Shown: positions 32,501 to 44,085, numbered from the stretch's first letter. The stretch: 64,000 nucleotides of DNA from Scolanthus callimorphus (GCA_033964015.1 CM066916.1:15912501-15976500); one strand, 5' to 3'. The notes: generated by a model from the sequence alone, not told the origin. Numbers and translations are program-made.

Positions 32501-33846
32501 CAAACCCCTCACATAATAAAACGTTATAGTTTAAACTTGACATAAATTGTTCACCCCCGTTGGCATTGTTGCCGATGGCTAGCCCAATAGTTAAAAAGGA
32601 GGAAAATGTTCTTGGAGTGCCTTGTTTGCCCCTTGCAGCATCGAATGCGTAGAATGAAGCTAGAAGTGTTATTACGACATGCATTATGTTGGGCCTTTGG
32701 AACCTGCAGATCACCATAGTTTCTGGAGCTATAATTACTGTGTTTAGTTCTTCAACTCCACCTGTCGCAGTGATCCTCGGAGTCATTGTTGCCTCGTTAA
32801 TGCTTTGAACGTCATCATCGTCATTGTTCTAGGAAAGATAATAGTAGGAATCACAACATGCACATTAAAAAAACACAAACCATAGAAAAAAAAATCTTAC
32901 GACTGAACAATTCCACTGAAAACAGATTGTTGTTTTTAAGATTTAAGCAATTACTTCCAAAAAATGTTTCTCAGATCAATTTCTCTATTGCTTTCACTGT
33001 GTTGCCATCCTTACATGATATTAGTGACTGTATTTGGGCTTCTAGTCGTTTATAAAAAAGGGAAAAGCGAAAATACTACTATCTCTAAGACCTCTTGTCG
33101 ATTATATGATGCAAGAACGACATATTGTTGCATCTGTTTATATTCGAGGTTAATTTGATTCTAGTCTCACAAATATATAATACTATCGTTTTTTGGAACC
33201 ATTTTAGCGTTGGCTATGATGTGTTCTAGAAAAGCGTGTCGGGGATTTTCGATTTCCTTTTCAAGTTATGATTGTTTGAAGTAATTCTTTATTACATTTC
33301 TTAAAAAAAATCCTAGCCGTCTCACATAATTGGCTTTAAAATTGGCTCTTTTTAAAATTTAAAAAATCCCCGACATGAAAAAATGTTCAGTGACCTTAAG
33401 GTGTTTCGCCTTAGTATTTTGCGGCTCAATCACCATGTTTTAAAGAGCTATTGCTTTCCGTGATAAAGTTTTCCTTGAACGCTTTTGCTCAGGGTTCTTC
33501 TTGGCATAGAATGAAAATCTTAAAATACATGGCTGTTAAAAATCAATCGTACGCATTTATCTATACTTTTTTTTAAATTATTCCAAAAAAAGACTACGGC
33601 GAGCCAAGTAATTTGCGCTTAAAAAAATATTCATGAAAAAAAAAGTAATATTTTGCAAAGAATATTACATATACTTTCATTACCACTTTGGCTATCCCAT
33701 TATTGCGCTCCGTGCACAAAGAATGAAATAAATTGCCTTCTGACCACTTTTTCGAACGAAATAAACTAATCTACAGAACGCTACCATATGGGAAAGTAGT
33801 TAAATGATTTTCTGTATTTACCTAGTAGTAGAATATTCGTTATTAG
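32501..33846. other. No gene seen
   Basis: AT-rich sequence. The left part (to 32786) is an open minus-strand frame of doubtful origin; the rest has poly-A and poly-T runs only. Confidence 0.4.
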
Positions 33847-34106
33847 TCAAATCACACTAGTGGTCTATTATCAATGCCTGGTTCTGATTGGTTGAGCTAC
33901 TAGTAGGCTATAAGTTATAGCCTACTAGTAGCGAAAAGTGTCGGATTTGAAAGCCAGAAAATGGCAAATGACCAGAACAAAAACATTTTTTGGCAGTACA
34001 AATTGACCTACTAGTGTGATTTGACTAAAACAATTATTCCTCTCGCCCTCATGGCCTCTCAGTCAATAGCCCATTCGGCCTTCGGCCTCACGGGCTATTG
34101 ACTCAG

Positions 34107-34136
<30 letters not shown>
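33847..34136. mobile_element. Two adjacent palindromic MITEs upstream of the GPCR
   Basis: The first (33847-34028) has ends GTCAAATCACACTAG and CTAGTGTGATTTGAC. The second (34029-34136) has ends AACAATTATTCCTC and GAGGAATAATTGTT. The duplicate locus at 6853-7134 reads straight through (GTTATTA|CATTTCGC), so the insertion is ~290 bp flanked by an ATTA/TTA repeat. Confidence 0.8.
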
Positions 34137-34137
<1 letters not shown>

Positions 34138-35257
34138 TTACATTTCGCATTTAGGTTGCTTTGTGGCAGGTCGTTTTTCGTTGGTAACCGTGTCGTTTCT
34201 CGAAACAACGATACCATGGATGCTTAAACGACGAAGAACCAATCACGTCAAACTGACAGCTGTATAAATAACTTTTATTATAACTACTTTAATCGTATTC
34301 ATAAGTCGTATTCATTAGTGGACCAACGGCACTGCCGAGCATAGATAATATTTTTTCCTCAATTATTTCAAGAACATCAGAAGAACTCTTCCATGTACAA
34401 TGGATCGACATCACGTTGATATGTCTCGCCGTCGTGATTGTTCTTAGTAACATCCTCCTCGTCTATGTGGGTTTGTCAGTAAGAACGTTTCAGCGAAAAT
34501 ACTCTCCAAACTGGCTCATACTCTCTTTAGCCGTGGCAGACTTGTTTGTAGGGCTTCTGAGCATCCTGTGCGAATCTGTTTGTATCTTTGTTCATTGCGA
34601 CTTTTTAACTTGGCTATTGTCATGGCAATTTCGAGATTTCTTTTTCTTCTCCTCGACATTTAACTTGTGCACGTTAACATTGGACCGGCTCCTGGCAATT
34701 TGTCATCCCTTTACGCATCGTAGATTTATGACAGAGTCACGATGTATCCTTCTTATTGTCATGACCTGGTGTTTAGCTCTGGGTGCTATTGTAATACGTG
34801 TTATCGTTTCCTTTCCTTTCCAAATGAATTGGATGCGTTAACGAGATGTCCTTGGTGTGTTTTGGTCTACTTAACATGTACCTGTTCCATTCCAAGTTTT
34901 TTTCTCATCTACTCCTATGCTCGCATCCTGCGTGAAGTCAACAGGCGCTCTACCCAAGTCCAAATTACAAACACTTTACAGGCTATCCAGAGAAACGACT
35001 TAAGGGTGAGAATAGCTCGGCGCTCCTCTTCATGGCTATCAGTTGGTTTAGTGGTCGTAGTATTTCTCGTGTCGAACGCTTATTACCAGTACTATATTGT
35101 TTGTTTGTACTTGACTTCGTCATGCCCACCGTACGCCAAAGAAGTAGCGGAAATAGAATGGTATGTCAATTCAGCGATTAATTTCTTCTTTTATGCTTTG
35201 ATGAAAAAAGACTTTCGTGCTGCTATCAAGACAGTGAGGCCGTTTAGCATTTGCTAA
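34137..35257 (+). pseudogene. Class A (rhodopsin-like) GPCR with frameshifts
   Basis: TM1 (LICLAVVIVLSNILLVYVGL), TM2 (LILSLAVADLFVGLL, with the LAxAD motif), TM3 (STFNLCTLTLDRLLAICHPF, LDR in place of DRY) and TM4 are in the frame ending 34841. TM5 (SIPSFFLIYSYARILREV), TM6 and TM7 (VNSAINFFFYALMKKDF, an NPxxY variant) are in the next frame ending 35257. The frame break is near 34825-34845, between TM4 and TM5. The TM1 frame has no in-frame ATG: the only nearby ATG (34393, MYNGSTS) is in another frame and hits a stop at 34417. So at least one more indel separates it. A TTATTATAACT/TATA-like promoter region is shared with the duplicate at 6853-7134. It would be a plasma-membrane receptor with unknown ligand, and is probably non-functional here. 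Confidence 0.75.
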
Positions 35258-35567
35258 GTTATGACAATGTCGCGTTGTGAGAGGTGCGGACATATTTGGT
35301 CTCCCTGTTGTATCCAGATAAATTATGTCAAGTTAAAGGGCTCAAGCTCTCAAATCAAGGAAGTACTTATCGTAACGATGGCCAGCGAAGGCTAAAAACC
35401 TCCGAAAATTTTTTTTATGATCTTGTTACTTCTCAATCCATCAGACCATGGTTTTTAGGTTTACATATTCGTTATACAGTTATCTGATAGGGTAGTCTTA
35501 AGTATTGCTGATAATTCAGTGATCCCTCCTGGATGTTATCAACTTACGACATAATAATAATAATAAT
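35258..35567. other. No gene seen; (AAT)n microsatellite at the right end
   Basis: The GPCR 3' flank. A short ATAATAATAATAATA run at about 35550-35566. Confidence 0.5.
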
Positions 35568-35880
35568 AGTTTATTATATAAACACCAATGAAATACCAGG
35601 TGTTATTTTCACATGTGAAAATATCACACTTGCCTCTGCTGAATGCTCGATTTTTAAGCTCAAAATCAAAGCTCAAACTCAATTAAAATTTGAATATGGT
35701 ATTTCATTGATGTTTATATAATAAACAGAACATTACATGACCGCTTGGAGATACGAATTTTAATTTCTCGTGTTAAAAATTTATCTCACTCGTTCGCTGC
35801 GCTCACTCGTGAGATAAATTTTCAACACTCGAAGATAAAATTCGTATCTCCGCGCGGCCATGTAATATCCTCTATATATC
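35568..35880. mobile_element. MITE/foldback composite, copy 2
   Basis: Left module has inverted ends TTATTATATAAACACCAATG and CATTGATGTTTATATAATAA (35568-35724). Right module is a palindrome: GGAGATACGAATTTTAATTT..GTGAGATAAATTTT..AAAATTCGTATCTCC around CTCACTCGTTCGCTGCGCTC. The same two modules, in the same order, occur at 12203-12410. Confidence 0.7.
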
Positions 35881-36949
35881 CAACATATATAGGCTCTTTA
35901 TCTGTAATTTACACTAATAACTAATATCATAATTTAAAAAACTAGTACGACATTGGTCTTTCGTGCCGTCTGTAAGTACTATTTACAATATTAACGACCG
36001 ATTTGCATGGGATTTACAATGGCGATCCACATGGTTACATCCCATACAAATAGTACGGCAATATTGTAAATGATTTATGATACAGCTATTCCAATAAACG
36101 TTGTCGGAGCAAACGCGACCACACTTCTCAGCGACAATGGTGTAAAACTTGAGGGAATAAGAAAAAGAATCGCGGGTAAGCTACGTGCGTGCCTTACGAT
36201 ACCAACAAATATTTGTATTGCTTCCTTATTTTTCATGGCGAGCCATGGTTAAAGTCCCATACAAATCCACAGCTGTTTTGGGCTGATCATAGAGTTTGAG
36301 CATGCTCATAAAATACCCTCCTTCCAGAGCAACTTTCGGCCAAGTGCGCTCGGTCTCCCTGTGGTGGTAATTAGAAGGCCTGGTGATTGACAAGGAAAAT
36401 CGTGGCATTCGCGCGTTCGAACGGGTTTTAAATGTTGTCAGAGAATTAATCTCACTGTTGGACATGATTTTGCCCTTTATGTCTTCTCCAAGTACTGGTG
36501 TCGATTTCAGCTCCTTCCAAAAGTCGAATTTTCGACAAGAAACTGTGAGAATTCTAAAGTTTTCCTAACAACCTCATCAACTGTCCTGGAATCGTCCACC
36601 TTTCTGCGAGAGATGCCGGCCAAAATATCTGTGATACGCCGACCGAATTTTCTGCAAGTAATTCTTGAAACTACTGTACTTTACATTTGCCAATTCCGAA
36701 TTATCTTCTTGCAAATTTCATGTCCTTTAACTTGTTTCTTGTTCTAAACTTCTATCTACAATTTTGCCCTGGCCACGCTTTGTTGCTTCTAATTAAGTTA
36801 ATAAGATTTTAGAAGTCTTGTATTTTCAGTTTTTCGGACTCACTCGAAACGTTTAGCTTTATCTTCAAAATTTGAGTTGTTGTATACCTGCAGTGCTAAT
36901 AATAATTTAGATTCTTATGTTTGTTTGTTTATATCTTTATAAGTATAGG
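35881..36949. other. No gene seen
   Basis: Short frames only (36070-36252, 36226-36465, 36383-36568). No domain or repeat of note. Confidence 0.4.
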
Positions 36950-37110
36950 TAATCATACGACTTCGAGTTCAATTTGGGAGTATTTGCACGAGTGAGTTTT
37001 CAAAAAGTATCGAAATTGCACGAGCCCGTAGGTCGAGTGCAATTTGAGCTTTTTGAAAAACTCACGAGTGTAATTAAGCCCAAATTGAACGAGAATAGTC
37101 GTATGATTAC
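36950..37110. mobile_element. Foldback MITE
   Basis: Arms TAATCATACGACTTCGAGTT..CAATTTGGG and CCCAAATTGAAC..GAGAATAGTCGTATGATTA. Inner arms GAGTTTTTCAAAAAG-type also pair. About 160 bp, non-autonomous. Confidence 0.7.
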
Positions 37111-38055
37111 TTATTAATAGGTTTGCAGCGATCACAAATGCACCGAACGCGTGTCAAACAAACGAGCAAAGTACAAAACTTAAATAAACTTTAGACACAA
37201 CAAATTCATTTTATACAAGAAGGAGGTGGAATTCTGTTTTGTCAATCATCAACTTTATTTCAGATTCCAAGGTAGGTAAAATAACATAGAGAGCCTGGTT
37301 GGTATCTTTTTTTAGACAGTTTGAATTGCTTTGCCTTTTCAATCAAAAATAGTTGTTTGTACATTTTCGGTTAAGGCAAAATATTGTCCAGAAAGGTATA
37401 CATAGCTAGATAAACTTCCACAGAAGACATACCTGAAGTCTTCTCTTGTGTGTAAACTTTCTTGTAACTAGACCACCAAGATTTACAGAAGTTTGACCCA
37501 GGAAACTGTCCTTATCTCATGCGTTCGTGCAGACTTAGTTCCCCCATTCATCGCTGGCTTTTCCCGCTAGATTCACAGTCAACGAAGATTTCCCTTCATT
37601 TCCTTCCATAATAAAGAATGAAAACTAAAACAAGTCTTGCTCAAGGAATTCACATTAGAAAAAAAATACTCATTTCTATTTGTTTCTTATTGTATAAGGA
37701 TACTCTATGCAAAGAATCGAGCCTATCTGACTTTACCTGACCTTAGGGTAGAAATCTTGCCATTTTTGGGTTCTGTCTGCTGGGGCGGTAATTTATTGAA
37801 ACCCTCCAGTACAAATATTACTCAAATAACAAATTTTGAAGGAACAATGATGTCATCAAAATGCTATAGAAGGTCAGCTGAAATAACTACACATTAAATT
37901 TTGCTGCAGTTGGATGAAACGTTTAGTGTAATATTGTACTGGTTGGATTTGATAAATTGCCTAGCCAGCCTGCTTAGTTTTTCTGTTGAAGCAATGACCC
38001 CAGAAATACACATGAACTTGCACCCTGGCAGTTTAGTATTGTGAAATTGCTATAA
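37111..38055. other. No gene seen
   Basis: AT-rich. The frame at 37637-37897 has no recognisable feature. Confidence 0.4.
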
Positions 38056-38760
38056 TTAGCCTGTATACTCTACCCATGTCAGTGTTCCAATATTAAGTTC
38101 CTGATTTTCTTTGGCTAATATGGATACATACTGATTAATTACTATATAGGGGCTGTCTCCCATAACAACAAAAGCCCCAGCATTACTTGACATGTGCACA
38201 TGACTATCAAAAATTGCTGACATGCCATTACTCTTTACAAGCAATCCAACAGACGTGTTGCATCCTATGATTACACCATAATGGTCAACTGCAGAACTTG
38301 AAGTGAGTGTCTCACTTACATGGTCGAAAAGTTCTTGATAGTCATTGGCATTGTTGAAACCAAGTAACTGATCTGCTGATTGTATATGTAGTTCAGTGCC
38401 TATTGCATCTACGACATCGTCTACATCTAATAAAACTGCTGTGTCACTATAAAGCTCATCATAAACAGCATTCCATCACATATGGAATTAACAACTATGC
38501 TGACCCAGACTGAAGGGAGTTGGTCCCAAAGAAGAGAAATCTCAGGCTTGCCCTGCATACATTGTGAACAAAACAGTAAGGCAATCAGTGTGCAGGCATT
38601 GCTTCCCTGCCTATCGCCTATTGTAGACTGTGCTACATGCATTGGAAATGGAAATGTACAGAGATTATTTGAAAGCATTTGCGGAAAAACAACAATGCTG
38701 TTTTCAGAGATACCATCTACATTGATATTCTCATCCCTATTACCCTTAGGGAATCCTAAC
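38056..38760 (-). pseudogene. Cysteine-protease-like domain remnant, 5'-truncated
   Basis: First frame (to about 38480): NNLCTFPFPMHVAQSTIGDR, then QGSNACTLIALLFC, which looks like the catalytic-Cys segment (Q-x(n)-G-x-NAC) of papain-fold peptidases. After a one-base shift near 38475 the second frame runs about 140 codons to TAA 38058-38056. It contains YSDTAVLLDVDDVVDAIGTE, HYGVIIGCNTSVGLLVKSNG and IFDSHVHMSSNAGAFVVMGD; the xFDSHxH segment would supply His/Asp. From memory, similar NAC..xxDSHxH proteins are common, uncharacterised cnidarian sequences linked to transposons. The 5' end stops at a Penelope-like fragment. The protease assignment is inference. Confidence 0.5.
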
Positions 38761-38950
38761 CTCTAGAGTGGGTTCTGATGGCTGCAAGGCTGTGGTTCTG
38801 TCGATCGAACGGGCGCGACTAAGGGCGTTAACGACGACATTGTCAGGGTAACCACGATTTCTGAAAAACTCGCTCATTTCGTCCGATTTAGCCATATATA
38901 GACATAGATATAGACATGTTTTATTGGTGCCATGTATAGCAAAATACATA
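38759..38950 (-). mobile_element. Penelope-like RT-connector fragment
   Basis: The minus frame contains EMSEFFRNRGYPDNVVVNAL and SRARSIDRTTALQPSE, the segment that precedes the RT-GIY-YIG connector in Penelope-like elements. It ends at the junction with the protease-like remnant (GATTCCC). Confidence 0.6.
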
Positions 38951-38995
38951 GGCATTAATTCCAGTAAAACAAAAACATCTGCCAAACAGGGGATT

Positions 38996-39022
38996 CCCCC
39001 CCCCCCCCCCACACACACACAC
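38996..39022. repeat. C15 tract followed by (AC)6
   Basis: Homopolymer and dinucleotide run; length may be unreliable in assembly. Confidence 0.9.
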
Positions 39023-39699
39023 GCTCTGCCATCCATGATATTATAATACAATATGAGAATATGGCATCGCCTTGTCCTCCCTTTCTTTCCATAACTAAAT
39101 ATACATTTATTACACTTTTTAATACTTTATTGTAATAACGGCACATGCATCCCATGGTGTACTGTCATTTCTAAATACTAATTGCCAAGAATCAGTTAAA
39201 TGCATTTACAGTGCTTTTATTATTTTTAAGGATTTAAATGCATGAACCAACTTTGTCTACAATTAGCCTATCCAGCTAGTTAAAATGCAATGCTGCTGCA
39301 ATTCAATTATAGCTGAGGCGGTACTAAGATGATATTATACATAGCAATTAGTATAGCCTGCTCATGACTCTGTCTTGTGTTTTTGAAAAGAAAATGTATC
39401 CATTATTGTTAAATCATCTGGTGAACACTAAAACAATAGATTACTTGCTCTAGAGTTCCATGAATTGATCAAGACTCCTCATGCGCACCATATAAATCTC
39501 CAGCTTGTTATAATCTTATTGTTACATACACTGGAAAAATCGAGTCCTTTCCATAGTATGTAAAATGTATGGAAATATGTTGTAAAAACACTGTAAATTT
39601 AATTTACAGAGAAAGTGCCCATCCACATACTATGTAAATTTATCCAGAATGTGTAAAATCTCTGTCAAACACCTGTAAATTTAGCAAGTATTAGAAAAG
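39023..39699. other. No gene seen
   Basis: AT-rich. From about 39530 it grades into degenerate TGTAAA-rich units of the minisatellite that follows. Confidence 0.4.
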
Positions 39700-40030
39700 T
39701 AGTCTTGGAAAATGTCTGTCAAACTTCTACCGAAACTCTGTAAAACTCTACAGGACATCTGTAATAACTCCGTAAACCCCTTCTGAATGTCTGCAATAAC
39801 TCTGTAAATGCCCACTGAATGTCTGTAAGAACTCTGTAAATCCCCACTAAATGTCTGCAATAACTCTGTAAAATCCCTACAGATAACCTGTAAAGTTCTT
39901 CTGAATGTGTGTAATAGCTCTGTAAATCCCCACGGGATGTCTGTAAGAACTCTGTAAAATCCCTAGAGAAACCCTGTAAATCCCTTCTGAATGTCTGCAA
40001 CAAATCTGTAAATCCCCACTAAATGTCTGT
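39700..40030. repeat. 32-bp minisatellite, left part (degenerate)
   Basis: Degenerate copies of CTGTAAATCCCCACTAAATG plus TCTGTAATAACT. Continues at 43014 after a 3-kb insertion. Confidence 0.85.
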
Positions 40031-40114
40031 AATATATAGATTTAGCCACTGGCTAAAAGCGGAGCTCCTGGTTATAAAATTTTCTGTGTGAATGAAAGGG
40101 ATTCCCATGTGTAC

Positions 40115-40725
40115 ATGGTTTACATGGTTGCTTTAGAGTCTTCCCTTCACGAGATATTAATTTTTCAACCATAGATGACGTCATCGATGACGTCATATTA
40201 CGTGACCAGCTCATTTCGCTCATCTGGTGACCTAGACTACACTACCAAAGTTTGGTTGTTTTAGAGTCTTCCCTTCACGAGATATTGATTTTTCAAGCAT
40301 AGATGACGTCATCGATGACGTCACATCACGTGACCACTTCATTTCGCTCATCTGGTGACCTGGACTACATTACCCAAGTTTGGTTGGTTTAGAGTCTTCC
40401 TTTCATGAGATATTCATTTTTCAAACATATATGACGTCATCGATGGCGTCATATCACGTGACCACCTCGTTTCGCTCTTCTGGTGGCCTAGACTACACTA
40501 CCCAAGTTTGGTTGTCTTAGAGTCTTCCCTTCACGAGATATTGATTTTTCAAGCATAAATGACTTCATCGATGACGTCATATCACGTGACCACTTCATTT
40601 CGCTCACCTGGTGACCTAGACTACACTACCAAAGTTTGGTTGTTTTAGAGTCTTCCCTTCACGAGATATTAATTTTTCAATCACTGATGACGTCATCGAT
40701 GACATCACATCACGTGTCCGTGTTA
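40115..40725. repeat. CRE/E-box tandem array, left (about 5 units of 120-130 bp)
   Basis: Each unit: TTTAGAGTCTTCCCTTCACG, AGATATTGATTTTTCAA, then the palindromic pair TGACGTCATCGATGACGTCA and CACGTGACC. TGACGTCA is the CRE consensus bound by CREB/ATF-type bZIP proteins; CACGTG is the E-box bound by bHLH factors. Confidence 0.85.
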
Positions 40726-41359
40726 GGTATTCATTTGCAACTGTGGAATTTCCACAGATGCACAATAAAGTGAGGGATTAATTTCCACAGGGGTTGCTTC
40801 AGTTTTCCACAGGGAGTCCGTAAGGAGTCTGGAATTTCCACACAGGGATAGAGCAATTTTTGAACATCTAGAGTTGCTCAATAGGTGTGTGGCGTTACAT
40901 TTTTTGGAACAGCCCATTTTCACACAATCATACTGCCAAAAAATAATATAAAATAACGTGTTTTTATGTAACCAGTTGGGGGTAGTATTGTTTTTGTAAC
41001 CAGGTGGGATAGTATGTAAGTGAGCTGCTCAGTTCATTTGGGTGAAATATGCAAACCATTGCAGCACAACAACAAAAACAGATAGGACGATAAATCGATA
41101 TGCTTGTTACATGTACATGTGTTTTCTTCCAGCAGACCTTTTATAGCTCATGTACTGTACTTACAAAGCCAAGACTCAGCAGAGTTGCATTATTAGCGGA
41201 GCTCCTGCGCGGGCCGAAGGCCCGCGCAAGCGGAGCACCATACCTAAGGAAATAACGTCTAGCATAACTATGGAGTTGATTTTCAAACGTCACGGGCTTT
41301 CTTGCTCATTTTGCTTACGTTATTGACGGCGCCAAGTCAAATGATTAGGGCGTTGAAAT

Positions 41360-42080
41360 GGTATCGCCCAAAAGATGAATGTGTCCAAGTTTGGTTGCCA
41401 TAGGTTGTTCCCTTCTTGAGATATGATTTTTTTGTTTCTTCCTGGTATTAAAGGTATAGCGTACGTCCGTCCGGCGTCCGTCCGCCGTACGCGGAAACTC
41501 ATGGGAACCCTGTGGTATACTAAGAAAATTAACAAATCTCGGAAAGGGATGGACCTCAGACAACCAAACTTGGGTGAAGTTATCTAAGTGGCAAGGGGGG
41601 TGCAACTGCATGGTCACGTGGTATGACGTCATTGATGACGTCATCATAGCAGAAAAATGATATATCTCAAGAAGGGATGAACTTCAGACAACCAAACTTG
41701 GGTGAAGTTGTCTAAGTGGCAAGGGGGGTGCGACTGCATGGTCACGTGGTATGACGTCATTGATGACGTCATCATAGCAGAAAAATGATATATCTCAAGA
41801 AGGGATGAACTTCAGACAACCAAACTTGGATGAAGTTATCTAAGTGGCAGACGGGTGCAACTGCATGGTCACGTGGTATGACGTCATTGATGACGTCATC
41901 ATAGGAGAAACATGATATATCTCAAGAAGGTAAAACCTCAGACAACCAAACTTGGGTGAAGTTGTCTAAGTGGCAAGGGGGTACAATTGCATGGGCACGT
42001 GGTATGACGTCATTGATGACGTCATCAAACGTGAAAAGGTTTACATCGTTGAAGGGATGAACCTTAGATAACCACACTTG
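41360..42080. repeat. CRE/E-box tandem array, right (inverted, about 5 units of ~127 bp)
   Basis: Units GACAACCAAACTTGGGTGAA, GTGGCAAGG, GTCACGTGGTATGACGTCA, TTGATGACGTCATCATAG, CAAGAAGGGATGAAC. They are the reverse-complement relatives of the left array, so the two arrays face each other within the foldback. Confidence 0.85.
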
Positions 42081-42430
42081 GATGAACAAGTGCTTAGTCG
42101 CGTGATATAATGGTGCAAGGCTATCTATTCATGTACAATGGCAACCTTTTTGTCTCGTTAAAAAAATATGTAACCGGGAGCTCCGCTTTTAGCCAGTGGC
42201 TAAATCTATATATTAGCCTTTATGTTTTCGTCTCTTCTCCAGTTCACATTTCTGAAAGAAGTTAAAAAGGAGATATGATCAATACGTCCATGTGACATTT
42301 TATGTTGCCAGCCATGCCATACAATTTGTGGACTTAAATTTACAGGCACCATAAACATCCCTGAATTGTGTATAACCCACTGGTTTGTGTTCTTCTAGTA
42401 AAAATTAATATGAAATGGGGGAACAATAGA

Positions 42431-42552
42431 ATGGTTTTCACATGACTGTCATGAAACCAATCGCAAAGTAATTACACCAATTCTGAATAAAACGTCTGGG
42501 AGTAATAACAAAGTAATTGCGAATTACTCACGACAGTCATCTGAAATCTGCT
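42431..42552. mobile_element. MITE, copy 2 of the 2140 family
   Basis: Inverted relative to 2140-2243. Ends GGTTTTCACATGACTGTCAT and CACGACAGTCATCTGAAATC, with ACCAATCGCAAAGTAATTAC inside. Nested in the composite foldback. Confidence 0.65.
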
Positions 42553-43013
42553 GAAGTCTTCCCTTCACGAGATATTAATTTTTCAATCACTGATGACGTC
42601 ATCGATGACATCACATCACGTGTCCGTGTTACAGCACCCCCCTTGTGGCATAGACAAAATATCCCAAGTATGGTTGTCGTAGCATGTTCCCTTGAGGAGA
42701 TATAATTTTTTCTTTGCATACCACAGGGTTCCCATGTGTACACGGACGGACGACGGACGGACGGCGTACGGACGGCGTACGCTATAGGTTTAATACCAGA
42801 AAAATAAAGAAAAAAATCATATCTCCCGAAGGGTAGCTTCTATAGAAGCCAAACTTGGACAAACTTTCAAAGACCATAAGAGGAACTCTACACCAAGGTC
42901 ACATGCCCTTACGTCATCAATGACGTCATCAAAATGATCCATAATGCCCGTGACGTTCAAAAATCAACTCGATAGTATACTATACGTTGGTATGGTGGCC
43001 CGCGCAGGAGCTC

Positions 43014-43480
43014 CGCTAATAACTCTGTAAATCCCCACCAAATGTATGTAATAACTCTGTAAATCCACACTAAATGTCTGTAATAACTCTGTAAATCCCC
43101 ACTAAATGTCTGTAATAACTCTGTAAATCCCCACTAAATGTATGTAATAACTCTGTAAATCCCCACTAAATGTCTGTAATAACTCTGTAAATCCCCACTA
43201 AATGTCTGTAATAACTCTGTAAATCCCCACTAAATGTCTGTAATAACTCTGTAAATCCCCACTAGATGTCTGTAATAACTCTGTAAATCCCCACTAAATG
43301 TCTGTAATAACTCTGTAAATCCCCACTGAATGTCTGTAATAACTCTGTAAATCCCCACTAAATGTATGTAATAACTCTGTAAATCCCCACTAAATGTCTG
43401 AATAACTCTGTAAATCCCCACTGAGTGTCTTCAATAACTCGGTAAAATTTCAACAGAAACCCTGTAAGTCACTTCTGAAT
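43014..43480. repeat. 32-bp minisatellite, right part
   Basis: About fourteen near-identical copies of AACTCTGTAAATCCCCACTA plus AATGTCTGTAAT, spacing 32 bp with no unique spacers. More homogeneous than the left part. Confidence 0.95.
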
Positions 43481-43749
43481 GTCTGCAACATTCTTAACAG
43501 GAAAATCAGTAACAACAACATGCTTTAGCAATACGTTTATTTTACGATCAACACCGTCTACATAGAATGCAATATAATATGCTTAATAAGTTAGAATTAA
43601 GTAGATAAATATATCAAATCTGCCATATAACGCTAATATCAAATAATAATAAATCTGTAAAAATGAGATATCTGATACCCCAATAGACATATTTCTCAAT
43701 CTAATAATCACACAGATTCTACAAGATGCAAATAAATGTATTTATTACA

Positions 43750-43880
43750 TCCATGACGAAATCACGCGCGCGTTCTGCAATCTGGTTGGCTCTCGCCAGG
43801 TCAATTTATTCCTAAATTGACCTGATTTAACATTTTTGACCTGGCGCGAACGTTCTATTTCTAGCGCGCGCTTCATTTTC
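43750..43880. mobile_element. Foldback-like palindrome
   Basis: GCGCGCGTTCTGC..CGCCAGGTCAA and TTGACCTGGCGCGAACGTTC..GCGCGCGC pair around AATTTATTCCTAAATT. Typical small foldback MITE. Confidence 0.55.
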
Positions 43881-43949
43881 AAATTTGATTATTTCCCTTC
43901 ATTCGGTGCGAAAAAAATATTTTTTTATGGAAATGATTTCAACATGGAT

Positions 43950-44085
43950 ATAATGAAGTGGTAATTGGCCTTCGTGTCGTGCAATTTTGGTCAGCTGCCC
44001 GCTCGTTCGATTTTGAAATCACGCGTATGATTTCTGACCAAATTGCACTCCACTCAGGTCAATTACCATTATATAGCTACATTTG
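43950..44085. mobile_element. Foldback-like palindrome
   Basis: GTGGTAATTGGCC..GTGCAATTTTGGTCAG and TCTGACCAAATTGCAC..GGTCAATTACC pair around a CGTTCGATTTTGAAATCACG loop. Confidence 0.6.

Larger units (their letters stand above)
40031..43013. mobile_element. Composite foldback element with CRE arrays
   Basis: Inserted in the minisatellite. Two end types are visible. Type X, TATAGATTTAGCCACTGGCT..AAAAGCGGAGCTCC, occurs at 40031-40066 and inverted at 42178-42216. Type Y, TTATTAGCGGAGCTCCTGCG, occurs at 41190-41219 and inverted at 42985-43014. Y has long arms (41190-41530 and 42690-43013) sharing GAGTTGATTTT..CGTCACGGGC and the GACGGACGGAC/GTCCGTCCG tract. X and Y overlap, so at least one element inserted into or recombined with the other. 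No protein-coding frame of note. Confidence 0.75.

Noticed and set aside
43014..43480. Regular 32-bp repeats resembling a CRISPR array
   Set aside because: Units are contiguous with no unique spacers, in an intron-rich animal genome with no cas genes. It is a minisatellite.
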